64,000 nt of DNA from Macrolepiota albuminosa (lineage: Eukaryota; Basidiomycota; Agaricomycetes; Agaricales; Agaricaceae), in contig JAMWFC010000090.1 in NCBI GenBank assembly GCA_027475525.1, positions 62,001-126,000 of the forward strand, read 5' to 3'. Position numbers and translations under genes: made by a program. The notes beneath the pieces are model-generated. The model saw nothing but the letters and a program-made list of their open reading frames with translations, did not search any database and was not told where the DNA came from. Shown here one piece after another: positions 1 through 10,260 of this stretch (the first letter of the stretch is position 1; every line of letters starts with the position of its first letter).

Positions 1-742
1 ATACACCTGCCGCTATCTTGGAGCGAATAATTTGGCAGACTTTGGCTTCGATGCCCGGGGGTATGGGTCGGTTATGCTCAGTCCAGGGTACGTGCGGTAT
101 GGTTGGGATGACCACTGGTGGAAAGAAGTCAGTTCTAAGTTTACCGCGTTCTGAGTCCTCCCATGCAAAAGCCTCATTCTGTTTTTGCATGATGTCGACT
201 AGTACGTTCATCTCCTCCGTCGAGAGGAAGCCGGTATCGTGGGCGCTAAGAAATAGCGCCTTTCGTTCTTCTGTAAATCGTCCTGTTGGTTCAAAGGGTG
301 GTGGATTCGGATCGAGTTTTGGCAGGGTAGCCAAAGGGTCGCCTATTATTTTTCTTTCGATGCGAAATTCCTCGGGTACGGCGCTCGCTACCGGCTTCGT
401 TTTAAGCGCTACGGGTTTATATTTCTTCTTGACCTGAACCCCTTTGCGCTTAGGGGTACTATTGTTAGCAAACGTATTATAAATAGAGTCATGGTTTCTA
501 GCGAAACCTGATATCAAGGGTTCTTTAGAGTCGGGAGTAGAAACGAAATAAGTGTCTGTTGAAAGGTTTTTAGTAATATCTGACGCAGTGAGGTATAGGT
601 AGGATAACGCTTCTCTAGTAAGCGACGAAGAAGAATTCAAGATTTCATGGGCTAAAGGGGTATAGGATATAAAGTTTACTTGCCCAGTCCGATGGTTATA
701 GTCCAAGATAAGCGCTTCATCTCCATGATCCTCATCACTCAT
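1..742 (-). CDS. Gypsy G1 reverse transcriptase ORF, N-terminal part
   Basis: An open frame starts at ATG 742-740 (MSDEDHGDEALILDY) and runs off the left edge without a stop. It ends with the usual lead-in to a Gypsy reverse transcriptase: an acidic/aromatic stretch (NEAFAWEDSERG) followed by VPWTEHNRPIPPGI, where the incoming RT fingers begin. The catalytic YxDD is outside the window. The ATG overlaps the stop of the upstream protease ORF as ATGA (742-739), so translation may be coupled by termination-reinitiation or by a -1 shift. The family call follows from order and motifs; the translation mechanism is inference. Confidence 0.85.
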   Translation of the reverse strand, partial: MSDEDHGDEALILDYNHRTGQVNFISYTPLAHEILNSSSSLTREALSYLYLTASDITKNLSTDTYFVSTPDSKEPLISGFARNHDSIYNTFANNSTPKRKGVQVKKKYKPVALKTKPVASAVPEEFRIERKIIGDPLATLPKLDPNPPPFEPTGRFTEERKALFLSAHDTGFLSTEEMNVLVDIMQKQNEAFAWEDSERGKLRTDFFPPVVIPTIPHVPWTEHNRPIPPGIEAKVCQIIRSKIAAGV

Positions 743-2205
743 CTCCTCGATGGCGCTGGAAAACACTCGCAAGGGTCGTCGCTAACGTAAGGTCGCTTTC
801 TCGGTCCCAGTTTCTGGAATTTCCCTCGTGGAAACGTTGGTACCGTTCTCCTGACGCCCGAGTTAGGGTCGCTAATAGTTAGCGTCGTTTCGTCTTCAGA
901 CGTCGTCTTGACTACTGATCGGGCTAAAACGTCGAAGGGCCTCCCTAATAATAAGTCGTACGCAGGCGATCTAAGAATGTGTATTTGAAGGTAAAACGTA
1001 AGATCGCCAACAGCGCATGGCACGTTACGAGCCATTCCCAAGGATCGATCAATAGTGCCGTTAGCGCTTTGCATATTAAGAATGATGGTCGGGTCGTAAA
1101 TGATGCCAAGCTCGTTAGCGACGTCGGCAGCCATTGAAATAATCTGTGATCCGCTGTCCACTATAGATTCTATCTCGCTTTTTCCATCAACTGTCAACAT
1201 AATCGAGCGAATCGCGTGAGAGTCTTGGGCCACAGTGAGGACGGCGGGATCGTCGCTAGATCTTAGCGACTTAAGGTAAGTTTCGACCGGGTCAATGGAC
1301 GTAGCTTCTTTAGGTGGCGCGGCCTCTTCTTTGATTTCCGACGCGACCGTCTCGGTTATGTACGCGAATCCAGGTAGCGCGTCGTCGCATTCGTCCACCG
1401 CCGTTACATTGTTAGCTACGTTCCGTCGAGGGGTTACCGCTGTACGCATCTGATTCCTGACGTCTGGCACCACACTGCATAGCTCCCCTACCGACATCGT
1501 GACTTGACTTTTCATAATACGATCGAATACTTGCTTAGATTTTTCTATGTCGTAGATTGGTGCCGTTGGTCGGTAGCCTCCTGCTGGCTTGTCTGGCGCT
1601 CCAAAGTTTCGATTGATAGGCGGAGCGTAGTTACCGGCAAGTCCTGAATACGGGTGTAGTGGCGGTTCCGTGCTAGCTGGTGCTTTGGCCGTATCAGGTG
1701 TGTCGTCGTTGATACTGGAATTCGAAGGCTTTGCAGGTGCTGGATCGGTCGTAGCGCCTGAAGGTCTATAGTCTTTCAACGGTTGCTTGCTCTTTTTAAT
1801 CTCGACACCATCGAAAACCTGATTCTTTAGCGACTTTAGCTCCCTTTCCAACGTCTCGATCCTCTCCTCTCGTGACAACGTTGGTCGCTCGCTAACAGCG
1901 TTAAGCTGGAGTACTTCATGGATTAGCGCCTGTTGTGGAGTTGTTTCTGCCTCCGCTGCGGCCGTACTATTGAGATTGCCCGTCGCTAAGTTCCCAGGGT
2001 TACGTCGGTGCCATTCATCAATTCGCCCCTGGAAGGTTCGGTGCTCAGGATATAGAGGGATGTTAGCGCCGGAGGGTAGGACTATTTTCCCGTCGGCGCC
2101 TCGGCGTGCTCTTCCTTGGCGCAGGTATTGTTTGAGGATAGCGCAGCGTCCGCGAGTCATCGTATGTCCTGCCTCACCACAGAAGTGACAAGGGCCGGAT
2201 TGCAT
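739..2205 (-). CDS. Gypsy G1 zinc-knuckle and aspartic protease ORF
   Basis: A 488-aa frame. Residues about 5-20 form a CCHC zinc knuckle (CHFCGEAGHTMTRGRC) with x6 instead of the usual x4 before the last Cys. A coiled, charged segment follows (RIETLERELKSL). Near residues 345-360 is the retropepsin active-site motif IVDSGSQIISM, and about 65 residues later the second protease signature LLLGRPF. This supplies nucleocapsid-like RNA binding and polyprotein cleavage. It lies in the same frame as gag and is separated from it only by a TGA codon at 2214-2212 and two sense codons before ATG 2205. A readthrough Gag-PR product is therefore possible; an independent start at 2205 is the alternative. 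Confidence 0.88.
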   Translation of the reverse strand: MQSGPCHFCGEAGHTMTRGRCAILKQYLRQGRARRGADGKIVLPSGANIPLYPEHRTFQGRIDEWHRRNPGNLATGNLNSTAAAEAETTPQQALIHEVLQLNAVSERPTLSREERIETLERELKSLKNQVFDGVEIKKSKQPLKDYRPSGATTDPAPAKPSNSSINDDTPDTAKAPASTEPPLHPYSGLAGNYAPPINRNFGAPDKPAGGYRPTAPIYDIEKSKQVFDRIMKSQVTMSVGELCSVVPDVRNQMRTAVTPRRNVANNVTAVDECDDALPGFAYITETVASEIKEEAAPPKEATSIDPVETYLKSLRSSDDPAVLTVAQDSHAIRSIMLTVDGKSEIESIVDSGSQIISMAADVANELGIIYDPTIILNMQSANGTIDRSLGMARNVPCAVGDLTFYLQIHILRSPAYDLLLGRPFDVLARSVVKTTSEDETTLTISDPNSGVRRTVPTFPRGKFQKLGPRKRPYVSDDPCECFPAPSRR

Positions 2206-2211
2206 ATTACC

Positions 2212-3336
2212 TCATGGCGCATTAAGGCTAGTCGAGATTAACGTTTCCAATTTGCTCATAACGTTTGCGACAGCCGTGTTGACTGCGTTTTCCAGGTCCT
2301 CCTTCTTGACAAAACCTCCCTGATTGTTAGTTGCGCTAGGTGCGGGCGCCGCAACAGGTGGCGCCTTTCCTCCGTTATCAGTGCTAGAAGGTCGCTGGAA
2401 GGGGATGCCAGTATCTGTGCCTTTCAGTATCCATTTACCCGCTTCAAAGACGTCTTCTATATCGTAGGGTTCCTCAGGATGGTGGTCGGACTTAAGAATT
2501 TCTAAGCGACGAGCTATACGAGTCCAAAGTGATGTTGGAATGCCTTGTTGAAACAAGCGCCGTTCCTCGTTCCTGTAGAGTTTGCCATTCTGTACTAGCC
2601 ATCTTGCAATTCGCTGGAAGTCTCGATAATAAGTAGATAGCGTGCCTAGTGTATAAATGCCTGTTGCGAAGGTATCCTGTACCAGTTTCTGGATTTCAAG
2701 GACGGTATAGCGCGTGGATTCCTCAGCGCCAGGGTACAGTTTAATGATCGCCTTTTTCCATTCCTCGTAGGTAAACGACCTTGGCACCGCCTCTCGTGTT
2801 AATCCTTGAAACTCATCCAGTCCCGTCCAGGATTCCGCGGTATCGTAGGAAACGTATCTGGCGGCGTATTCTTTCATTTGTGTGTTGTCGGTGACTCGGC
2901 AGTCGCGTAATAAATATTCCAATTCTCGGAAATACTGTGTTAGCTCGCGAGGTTTCGTCTCGTCCCATTTTGGCGACGAGAAGTGGTTTCTTGGCGGCAT
3001 ACGCGGTGTGTTTGCCTGCTCCATACTAGCTGGCGTCGATGTCGTGGTGGGAATAGTAGTGTTAGTGGTAGTTTCGCTTGGCGGGGTTGTAGTCGGTACT
3101 GGCTCGGGTAATTCTGAGTCGCTAGGTTCTGGCGATAATGACCTAGACAGCTCTTCCAAAGGAGTAAGCGGTGTATGGTTTTCACCTGCTAAGTATTCGA
3201 ACGGTCGGGAAAATGGGAAGAAGCTTTCAGCCAAGCTATCTGGAGCGGCTTCAAGCTCCTGATCTAAAGTCTGCCTCGGTAGCGCGCCTGGTAAGTGTGG
3301 TGACTCAGTTAAGGTTTGCTCAAACGCGCTCTCCAA
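2212..3336 (-). CDS. Gypsy G1 Gag capsid ORF
   Basis: A 374-aa frame that would form the particle shell. The N-terminal 115 residues are Pro/Thr/Ser-rich and disordered. From about residue 116 comes the agaricomycete Gypsy Gag core (FSSPKWDETKPREL, then YFRELEYLLRD) and a helical region typical of a retrotransposon capsid domain. The C-terminus is low complexity. There is no zinc knuckle here because it sits at the start of the next ORF. ATG 3336 is the first in frame and lies about 60 bp inside the likely primer-binding site. Confidence 0.85.
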   Translation of the reverse strand: MESAFEQTLTESPHLPGALPRQTLDQELEAAPDSLAESFFPFSRPFEYLAGENHTPLTPLEELSRSLSPEPSDSELPEPVPTTTPPSETTTNTTIPTTTSTPASMEQANTPRMPPRNHFSSPKWDETKPRELTQYFRELEYLLRDCRVTDNTQMKEYAARYVSYDTAESWTGLDEFQGLTREAVPRSFTYEEWKKAIIKLYPGAEESTRYTVLEIQKLVQDTFATGIYTLGTLSTYYRDFQRIARWLVQNGKLYRNEERRLFQQGIPTSLWTRIARRLEILKSDHHPEEPYDIEDVFEAGKWILKGTDTGIPFQRPSSTDNGGKAPPVAAPAPSATNNQGGFVKKEDLENAVNTAVANVMSKLETLISTSLNAP

Positions 3337-3394
3337 TAGGAGGCGGCGCTGTCGCTGGGCTCGAGTTTCCGGCGGAATTCTGCCTCAATAGAAC

Positions 3395-3412
3395 CCCTCG
3401 CGGTGGGCTCCA
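3395..3412 (-). other. candidate tRNA primer-binding site of G1
   Basis: On the minus strand this site starts TGGAGCCC. Its complement therefore ends GGGCTCCA, which looks like a tRNA acceptor 3' end with CCA, and it is preceded by a T-arm-like GAACCCC. It lies between the presumed 5' LTR (right) and gag (left), where a primer-binding site belongs. A CATCA three bases before it could be the LTR end. I did not match it to a specific fungal tRNA. Confidence 0.5.
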
Positions 3413-4270
3413 AAATGATGACGCCAACTGTGGTTGGGTGCGCTGGACGTATACGCAGTACAACGCCGTCTCCAGCGCCTGGCATACGGGTTTGTGAGGA
3501 GTCCCGGCAGGGTCCCGGTGTGCTCGAGCAGAGGTGATAGGGCGATGCGCTAGACGATAGCGCCTCGGGTGCTACCTAGCAAGTGGTAAGCGTCGTAGCT
3601 TAGGAGAAGTTATAGAGAAATAAACGAATAGCGCAGCGTAGTGTGCCCGTAGGTGGCACCGTAAACGACGAAGACAAGATAGACGAAGCTAGCGCCGAAC
3701 TTGGTGGCAAAGTCAGGCAACGCTAGCGCGATTTGAACGCTAAGTGTAACTGGGTGCTCAAGAGGTTACGATTCGTTGGTATATACATGGCAAGTAGCTA
3801 GTTTTTTTATACTATGCGCTACATTATTTCCAAAATAAGTCCATTGACGGCGCTACCGCTTAGCGCCTCCCTTCGTGACTGTAGCTAACGGCCACCTGTC
3901 AACGGCGACCTGCAGCACATGGGTGACGGCGACCAACGGCGACTCTAAAACTACTTAGAAGTGGTACGAGTTTGCTCACTTTTTGATGTAATTTAATTGG
4001 CCATGCCATCCCAGGGTATGGTCAGGGAATCCTCGACAGACGCCGTGAGCGCTAATTCCGGCGCTAAACATTGTACCATCTTTTGATAGATTTAAATGTC
4101 GGGTCTGCATGTATCCTGTCTCGTCGTCATTGATTCTTTTAGACTTCTGATTGAGGTGCCTCGGTGATTGACAGCGCCAATTGCTAACTCCTTCCAGTAC
4201 TGATCGGGGTTTGGTCAGAGTCCCCTCCCGCCGTTATGCTAGCGCTATGAGTCCTGAGTCTTCTTGGTCT
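3413..4270 (-). repeat. presumed 5' LTR and promoter of G1
   Basis: There is no credible ORF here. The sequence shares the TAGCG/CGCTA word bias of the G1 coding part. It should contain the LTR, but without the partner LTR its ends cannot be fixed by comparison. The stretch 4250-4460 could be LTR start, flank, or the ragged end of the older element. Confidence 0.5.
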
Positions 4271-7171
4271 TCAAAGTAACTGAGTGGAGTGCGCTGAGGG
4301 GCTGATACTGGTGATTGAGATGAATGGACAAGTCTTGCCATAGAGCGCCCACGCTAGGGCTGCTCTGTACCCAAGGCTGGTCGCTAGAGCTTTTAGTGTG
4401 TCAAGTGTTGGTCGGCCTATAATGTCCCTTGATGCGCTCAGTCCGAGTAGAAGCCTATCAATGGGCTTGTTGATGCGCAGATCAATTGGCCGGATAACTG
4501 GTGTCTTTGCGCAAATACACTTAATCATCTCAAAGCACCGCTGATGCAGTGGTCTCCAGTGAAAAGGGGACCCATTCTGGGTCATGGCCATAAGTGGCCC
4601 CGTGTATGCAGTGATGTCTGGCAAAAAGTTGCCAATATAGTTCACAAGTCCAACAAATCGTTGGATATCATTATATGTGCGTGGAGTACACCACTCTCGA
4701 ATTCGGTTGAGCTTATCTGTGTCCAGGTGAATATCCTTCTCGTCAATGACATGACCGAGACAATCAATACTAGTTGCATACAACTCGCACTTCTTCCATT
4801 TGAGATATAGGCTAGCCTTATGTAGTCGTTCAAATATGACTCGTAGGTGCTGCTCATGCTCCTCAATGGAGTCAGAAAAAATGAATATATCGTCTAAATA
4901 GACGTGCATAAACTTCCCGATTACATCTTGGAAGATTGAGGTCATTAACCTCTGAAATGTCACTGGTGCATTACAATCACCAATCTGCATGATGTTACTC
5001 ACAAACATCCCCATCAGGGATGAGAACAGCGTCTTTGATATATCCTCTTTGCACATGCGAACCTGTTCGTACATGCCTGTTAGGTCGATTTTCGACCTAT
5101 ACTTTGCTGTTACGACATCTTTGCATATGACTTCCTGATCTGGAAGAGGTGTGACATCCTTGACTGTGTTATCATTGCGCTGTTGTGCATCCAACGCAGT
5201 CCTCAACGTTCCATCCTTCTTGGAGATACAAAGTAAGGGTGCAGCTTGCACCGCTGGTCGTGGTTCCCACCACCTTGCATTTATGTATCTATTTGTTTTT
5301 TCACGAAGTTGATCCTGTAGTGCCTGCGGGCAGCGAGGCAAATGATATTTGTACTGCTTGTTATTGTCAATGAGGTTAATCTCATGATTAACCTCCCGCC
5401 ATGGAGGAAGCTCTTCCTTCATTCCGTTGACAATATCAGCAAACTCCTGTTGCCATTGCTGGCACAATCAAGGGATATCCTCCTCTGTAAGGCTCACAGC
5501 CTTACCTTTTTCTTTTGCTACACATGCTATACGTGGCTGAACCTTTGGTTCAAATCGCTCCCGTAAGGCACGTACATGCTCTTCTGTGAGATCTCCCAGA
5601 TTCAACCTTACAACCAGTTGTTTCTCCAACACTCTTGTCATACTCGCTGACAACTGCATGCTTCTCGCTTTCAGCGAGAGTCCATTGAATACGATATCTG
5701 ATGTTTCAGAAATCTCGTCCTCTCGTGCATGACAGTACACTTCTCCCGTCTGGGTCGCCTGCACCCTTCCCATAGTGTGCGTCACCATTGACGCCACCAA
5801 CTCATTCCACTCCCATGGCATTTGTGGGTCATACACCCATTGCACTACTGGCCAAGGCACTGGTTGATCCCTTAGCAACCTTGTGCTTCCCACAGTTCCC
5901 ATCATACTGTATACCTTGTCCTTGACGAGGTCCTCAACCTTCACTCAAGAGCTAGTCAGCTGACATTCCAGCGACTCCACCATGCATTTACCACGCTCAT
6001 TCTTGCGCTGTACAGCCTGTTTAGGCTTTCCATTGATACACCCAGTCACATCCGGGTGCTTCTCCTTCTCCAGAGTTTCTTGAAACTCTTCTTCCGACAT
6101 TAGTATAGCCGGCAAATCTGCCGGCAGGCTTCTCAGTGGGACTAGTTTGTCTTCCACCTCCTGTACAGTTGCTCTCTTGTGACCATCTAGTTAGTTGCGT
6201 TCATCACACCGCTTTTCAGTTGCGCAATAGTGCCTCAGACGACCATCTGTGTTGTTCAACACAACTTTCTCCGCCTTCAAAGACGTACCATCTACAATGA
6301 CCATGTCGTTCACGAAGTCCAAGGACACCTTGTTCTTACGCATAAACGGCGTACCAATGATCATGTCGTAGCGATCAAAATTTGCTATGTCTACATATTC
6401 CTTGGTCGATGTCCCTGACGTCTTTATTCTAACTTCAGCACCAAACCGCACCATAGTGCGACTCCCTACAGTCCCCAGCTGGAGCATCAATGGCTCCTCC
6501 AGTTCATGAACGTGAATTGCGTTGATGTGAGCAAACTGGGGCATAATGCCCATAGTGGTACTCCCTGAGTCCCACAGCATCCATGCCGGATGCATAGTGG
6601 TACTCTCTGAGTCCCACAGCATCCATGCCGGATGTCCATTGACATCAACATACGTGACCAGGCACTCCTTCTCCTTGGGAGTATAGCGTGGCTGCTGCAA
6701 CTTATTAGTTGCCTTCTGCAGGGTTACGCGTCTCATTCGGACACGCTGATCCCCAGGGCACTCAGTCAGTGCAAACAGGTGTTCCTCCTCGTCATCATGA
6801 GCATAATAGTCGCTGTTGTACACGTCTACTGCGATGTATTTGTCACCATCAATCTGGATGCTCTCGGCGTCATCCACTTCTGACCCATCAGCCTCTACCT
6901 GCGGCTCTTCCTCCGCTTCTTCAATGATCTCATTGTCCTCGTCATCACTGATGACATTGCTAGGTGCCGCAGCTGTATGGGCTGCTCGGATGTGTGCCTT
7001 AGGAGGGGCGGGACATTTCTTAGCAAAATGCCTGCTCCTGCCACAGTTGTAGCATGCCAAAGGGTCTCTGGCAGGCCTTTTCTGGGCCACTTCTGGGGCC
7101 CCAGTGGGTTTGCTTGCCATACGCACCACAGGCACTACTACCCCTCTTGCTGCTACTTGGTTCTGACCCAA
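4271..7171 (-). pseudogene. G2 pol pseudogene: zinc knuckle, protease, truncated RT
   Basis: One reading frame runs from 7171 to about 4460, broken by TAA near 6193 and TGA at 5947-5945 and 5470-5468. Visible motifs are a canonical CCHC knuckle (CYNCGRSRHFAKKC), the protease active site WDSGSTTM and second signature MIIGTPF, then the RT palm (SKIDLTGMYEQVRM) and catalytic VYLDDIFIFSDS. The two TGA codons sit where CGA arginine codons would restore the frame, consistent with CpG deamination. The last 60 codons (about 4460-4271) no longer resemble pol. The protease active-site segment is duplicated (separate entry). Confidence 0.85.
6551..6634 (-). repeat. 42-bp tandem duplication across the G2 protease active site
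   Basis: Positions 6551-6592 and 6593-6634 are the same 42-bp unit with few differences. Translated on the minus strand, the 14-residue block PAWMLWDSGSTTMH occurs twice in frame. The upstream copy reads DSE and the downstream copy reads DSG, so only one keeps the catalytic triplet. Confidence 0.9.
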
Positions 7172-7258
7172 AAAGGGTCAACTATCCTTTGCTGGCAATT
7201 GTCCAGCAGGCTTCAATCGAGGCCGTTGGCCTCCAGGAATTGACTTGCAGACAACAAA

Positions 7259-9718
7259 TCACGAATTGCAATTGTTCTCCATCTCTGTCTGTTTGGCCAG
7301 GAAGGTCTCCACCTTCACTGCTTGACGGTTCACGGTTCCTTGGCGTGAACTACGCTGCTCATAATGGTTCGCAGTCCGTGTCGACTGCTCATAACGAATG
7401 GCATATGCCAAAAATTTGGTCACAGTATTGACCTCCGGAGACAAATTGTCCTTGCGTATTAACACTCTCCTCATGTTTGTGGGTATTCTGTCCAGGAATG
7501 TCTCGCGAATGGTGTATTCGTCTGGATAGATGGCCATATTCTGCACATGACCCACCAGGTCATCATAAAAGGTCTGGATGCCAGTCTTAGCATCATACAC
7601 TGCCTTTCTAAAGGCATCACAAGCTTCCTGCATTGTAGCAGCGTTGACGAAGCAATTATACAGTCCTATCAGGACTTCTTTAAACGTCCAATGCGATTTG
7701 TCGCGATTAATGTAGAGGACATGGCGACAGAACCAATTCCAAGCCTCTCCCTCCATAAATTCGTGTAGCATGAATATTCTTTCCTGGTCCATGTTGTCTC
7801 CACCATAGCAGCAGGCTGCCAGGTGGTAGCAAATGTCCATAGCCCACCTCCAACTGGGAGAACCTATGTCCTCTGGCATACACACGTATATGCTTACCAT
7901 CAGATTTGCAGAGACTTACCCTAGCAGGGAATTTAAACCTGACTCCCAGGGAGTCGTCCACCAAACAAGTGAGGCGGTCGTGCATATGATCCATATGGAT
8001 CCTGACTGCCTTGTTCATTCCAGGCATACTTTCACGCAATTCATAAGGTGCGGGCATCAAAAATGCCCAGGGACTGCGAAACAGGTGTTCATTGGCTGTT
8101 CTTTCTGGCCGTGGGGTGGGCTGTTGCCTCACTTGTGGCTCTGCTGGTAATCCACCAGCCTGCCTGCTACTATCACAACGATTATTATTGTCTCGATCAT
8201 TATTTCTATGATCATGCCCTCCACCATCGTTATTGCAACGAGTTGGCTCCCTCCACTTGTAGTGGTCACTACTATTATTGCTACCACCCAGATCTCTATC
8301 CGGTTTGAGCTGTGAATTGTTGCCGCATGTCATCGACAGGCATTACACCCTCACGCTCTTCAAAGGCTACCCCCTGGTCGTCAATCAACAACTCACCATG
8401 ATCATGCAAGTCCTGGTTGTGTATCCTCTGGTAATTGACACGTTCATTCCAGTTGTCCACTAGGTGGACGCATCGCACTATGCGTTGTGGTCATGTTTGC
8501 TCCTCAAGAATGTGGACCTTGTCCACCTCTTCTTTGATAGTAACTTGCTTTCAAGGTGTCTTAACCTCTTGCACTGCAAGTAGTGCCTCTGGCTCTGCTG
8601 GAGTCGTCATCACAGTCTCTACCTCGGACAATGCCTGCTGAGGCACTCTGCTGACAATGCATTGACAGTTTGCGGCGTTCTGACACCTAACGTAGTCTTG
8701 CTGAGACTCATTGGCCTGACGAGGCGCATTAAGCAACTCCATCACATCAGCGATTAATGGCGCTCATCGGCGCACACTCATCTTGCATTCCACTGAGTCG
8801 GCCGGAGTGGCCATTGAGACTGCTGACCCTTGCGCCGCTCTGCGCTTAAGGTATTCAACCACTTCGAGTTCAAAGATACGCACAAATAATTTGATATATT
8901 CAGTTGAATCTGCACGGGGTACATCGTGGCTCCTAGCAGCCAGCAACTGTAAGTGCTTTACTACATAAAGCTGCAGACGCTTTCACGTTGATTCCTTTGC
9001 GACCGACAGATATCGGTCCAACACCAGCTGTAACTGGATAGACAAGGTCAAATGCGACCTTTTGCTCTCCTGATCATCTGAGGATTCCAGCTCGGACTCT
9101 AAGTCCATAACTCTCCTGAGGCCTTCATGCCTCACTTGTGGCTGTTTGCCGGCCCTTCTGTTCAACTCTGGAATTCCAGGCGCTGTCGACACCTTTTCCA
9201 ACCTCACGACCTTGTCGTCTTCCCTACTGACCACTATCGCTGGTTCTTGCTTCTGTCCTTGTGTCATCAACGATGACAGTCCTGATTCAGTGGCAGTATC
9301 TGCCACATACTCCAAATATCGTTTTATAGGTGCAGTCCAGAATGGGGTACTATGCACAAACGCGCTGCTTTGTACTATTTCCGAGTACTGGGTAAGGTCC
9401 GGTTGACCCTCGGACTGAGCTAATGAGCTCTCGGGCAATACCGGATACATCAATGAAGGCATTTGGCTCGCTGGCAGCGGCACTCCTGAGACCGCAGATC
9501 TCTCTCCTGGTTTACCACCAGGTCGTACAATGGACATCATCTGTGATACGGATAGCCCACCAGGCATTCCGAAGCTCGCGCTGACATCGCGAGGTATCTT
9601 GGTACGCTGACGCAAATTGCGTCTTTACAGCTTGAAGCACAGGTAGGTCACCTGTATCTGCAGCTGGAAATGGAGGGTCCAGATCAAGAGAGCCAGTCAT
9701 GGAAGCACATTTTGACAT
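7259..9718 (-). pseudogene. G2 gag pseudogene
   Basis: The best-preserved piece is 7900-7259, a retrotransposon Gag core (WRWAMDICYHLAACC, EGEAWNWFCRHV, FRKAVYDAKTG), in the same frame as pol, with TGA codons at its end and at about 7170. Upstream, the frame changes near 7.9 kb. A further frame with four stop-separated pieces (8478-8296, 8745-8551, 8946-8764, 9615-8983) carries the Gag N-terminal part, and the first 35 codons from 9718 lie in yet another frame. The original product was probably one long Gag-Pol polyprotein. Confidence 0.75.
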
Positions 9719-9721
9719 GAT

Positions 9722-10078
9722 GCCAACAGAAAATTGAGAGGGTTTGATGAGAGTTGCCTAGTCAGTAACAAGCCTAGAGTCTAAAGCCGATAGCAGAAGA
9801 TTTAAAAAAATGTAACCTGAGGTTACGGGCTAGAACTATCTTGTGTGTTCCACACAGTGCTAAATCAGACCGCAGTATCGGATTTGACTAGAACTAGAGT
9901 GAATACAAGATGTTAAGATTATATAATACTCTACTGAATGATTATAGCATCGTTGACGCTGGTAACAAGTATGAGTCCGTTACAGAATGTGAAGCGAGAA
10001 AAATTGACAGAGCATCCAGAAGTCAATGAGATGCTTGAATTGTGGGTGTACAAGGCCATGTCAGATGAAATTGCACTT
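9722..10078. other. gene-free stretch, possible G2 leader
   Basis: There are no coding features. A short palindrome, GTAACCTGAGGTTAC, lies near 9812. The position just upstream of G2 gag would suit a leader or LTR, but no direct repeat is visible to prove it. Confidence 0.4.
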
Positions 10079-10260
10079 GTAAGAGTGACCTCTGGAAGCT
10101 ATGGCTCAGTCACACAGCTGGCAGAGGGAAATTCAAAAAGAACAAGTCTAAGGATTCTCTATGCCAGGACTGACACTACTGGGGCCTCAGAAGCATGGGA
10201 AACAACTGTACAGGACAAGAAAACCTTACAAAACTCAAAAATTGCCTAAACAAGGCAAGA
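10079..10260 (+). repeat. dispersed repeat family S, copy 1
   Basis: About 180 bp matching 62622-62861 (minus strand) along its length: the shared core includes GGCTCAGTCACACAGCTGG, then GGGCCTC-GAAGCATGGGA and AACAACTGTACAG. Both copies begin at a TGTAAG trinucleotide block. The other copy has 63 bp extra from an internal duplication. Size and the box-A-like GGCTCAGT motif would fit a SINE, but I see no clear box B or A-tail, so the class is open. Confidence 0.75.

Larger units (their letters stand above)
1..4250 (-). mobile_element. Ty3/Gypsy LTR retrotransposon G1, 5' part, open at left edge
   Basis: Reading on the minus strand from about 4.25 kb down, the order is non-coding leader/LTR, gag, zinc-knuckle plus aspartic protease, then the start of reverse transcriptase, which is the Gypsy order. 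All three reading frames are open, so the copy looks young. The words TAGCG/CGCTA are strongly over-represented throughout, including the non-coding part, and thin out beyond about 4.25 kb; I use this for the right boundary. The right boundary is uncertain by about 200 bp because the second LTR lies outside the window. Confidence 0.85.
4271..9721 (-). mobile_element. decayed Ty3/Gypsy retrotransposon G2
   Basis: A second Gypsy element on the same strand with gag (about 9.72-7.26 kb), zinc knuckle and protease (7.17-6.19 kb) and reverse transcriptase (6.16-4.46 kb). Homology to RT ends just after the RT/RNase H boundary (TPVIRPIDL), and no RNase H or integrase follows before G1 begins. The 3' half was lost or displaced at the G1 junction. 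Multiple in-frame stops and at least three frameshifts make it non-functional. Confidence 0.85.

Noticed and set aside
2882..3497. Plus-strand frames across G1 gag
   Set aside because: Antisense shadows of gag and its leader with no independent support.
4271..7171. Stop-codon recoding in the G2 pol frame
   Set aside because: Stops are scattered, gag also has frameshifts and RT is truncated; decay explains it better than recoding.
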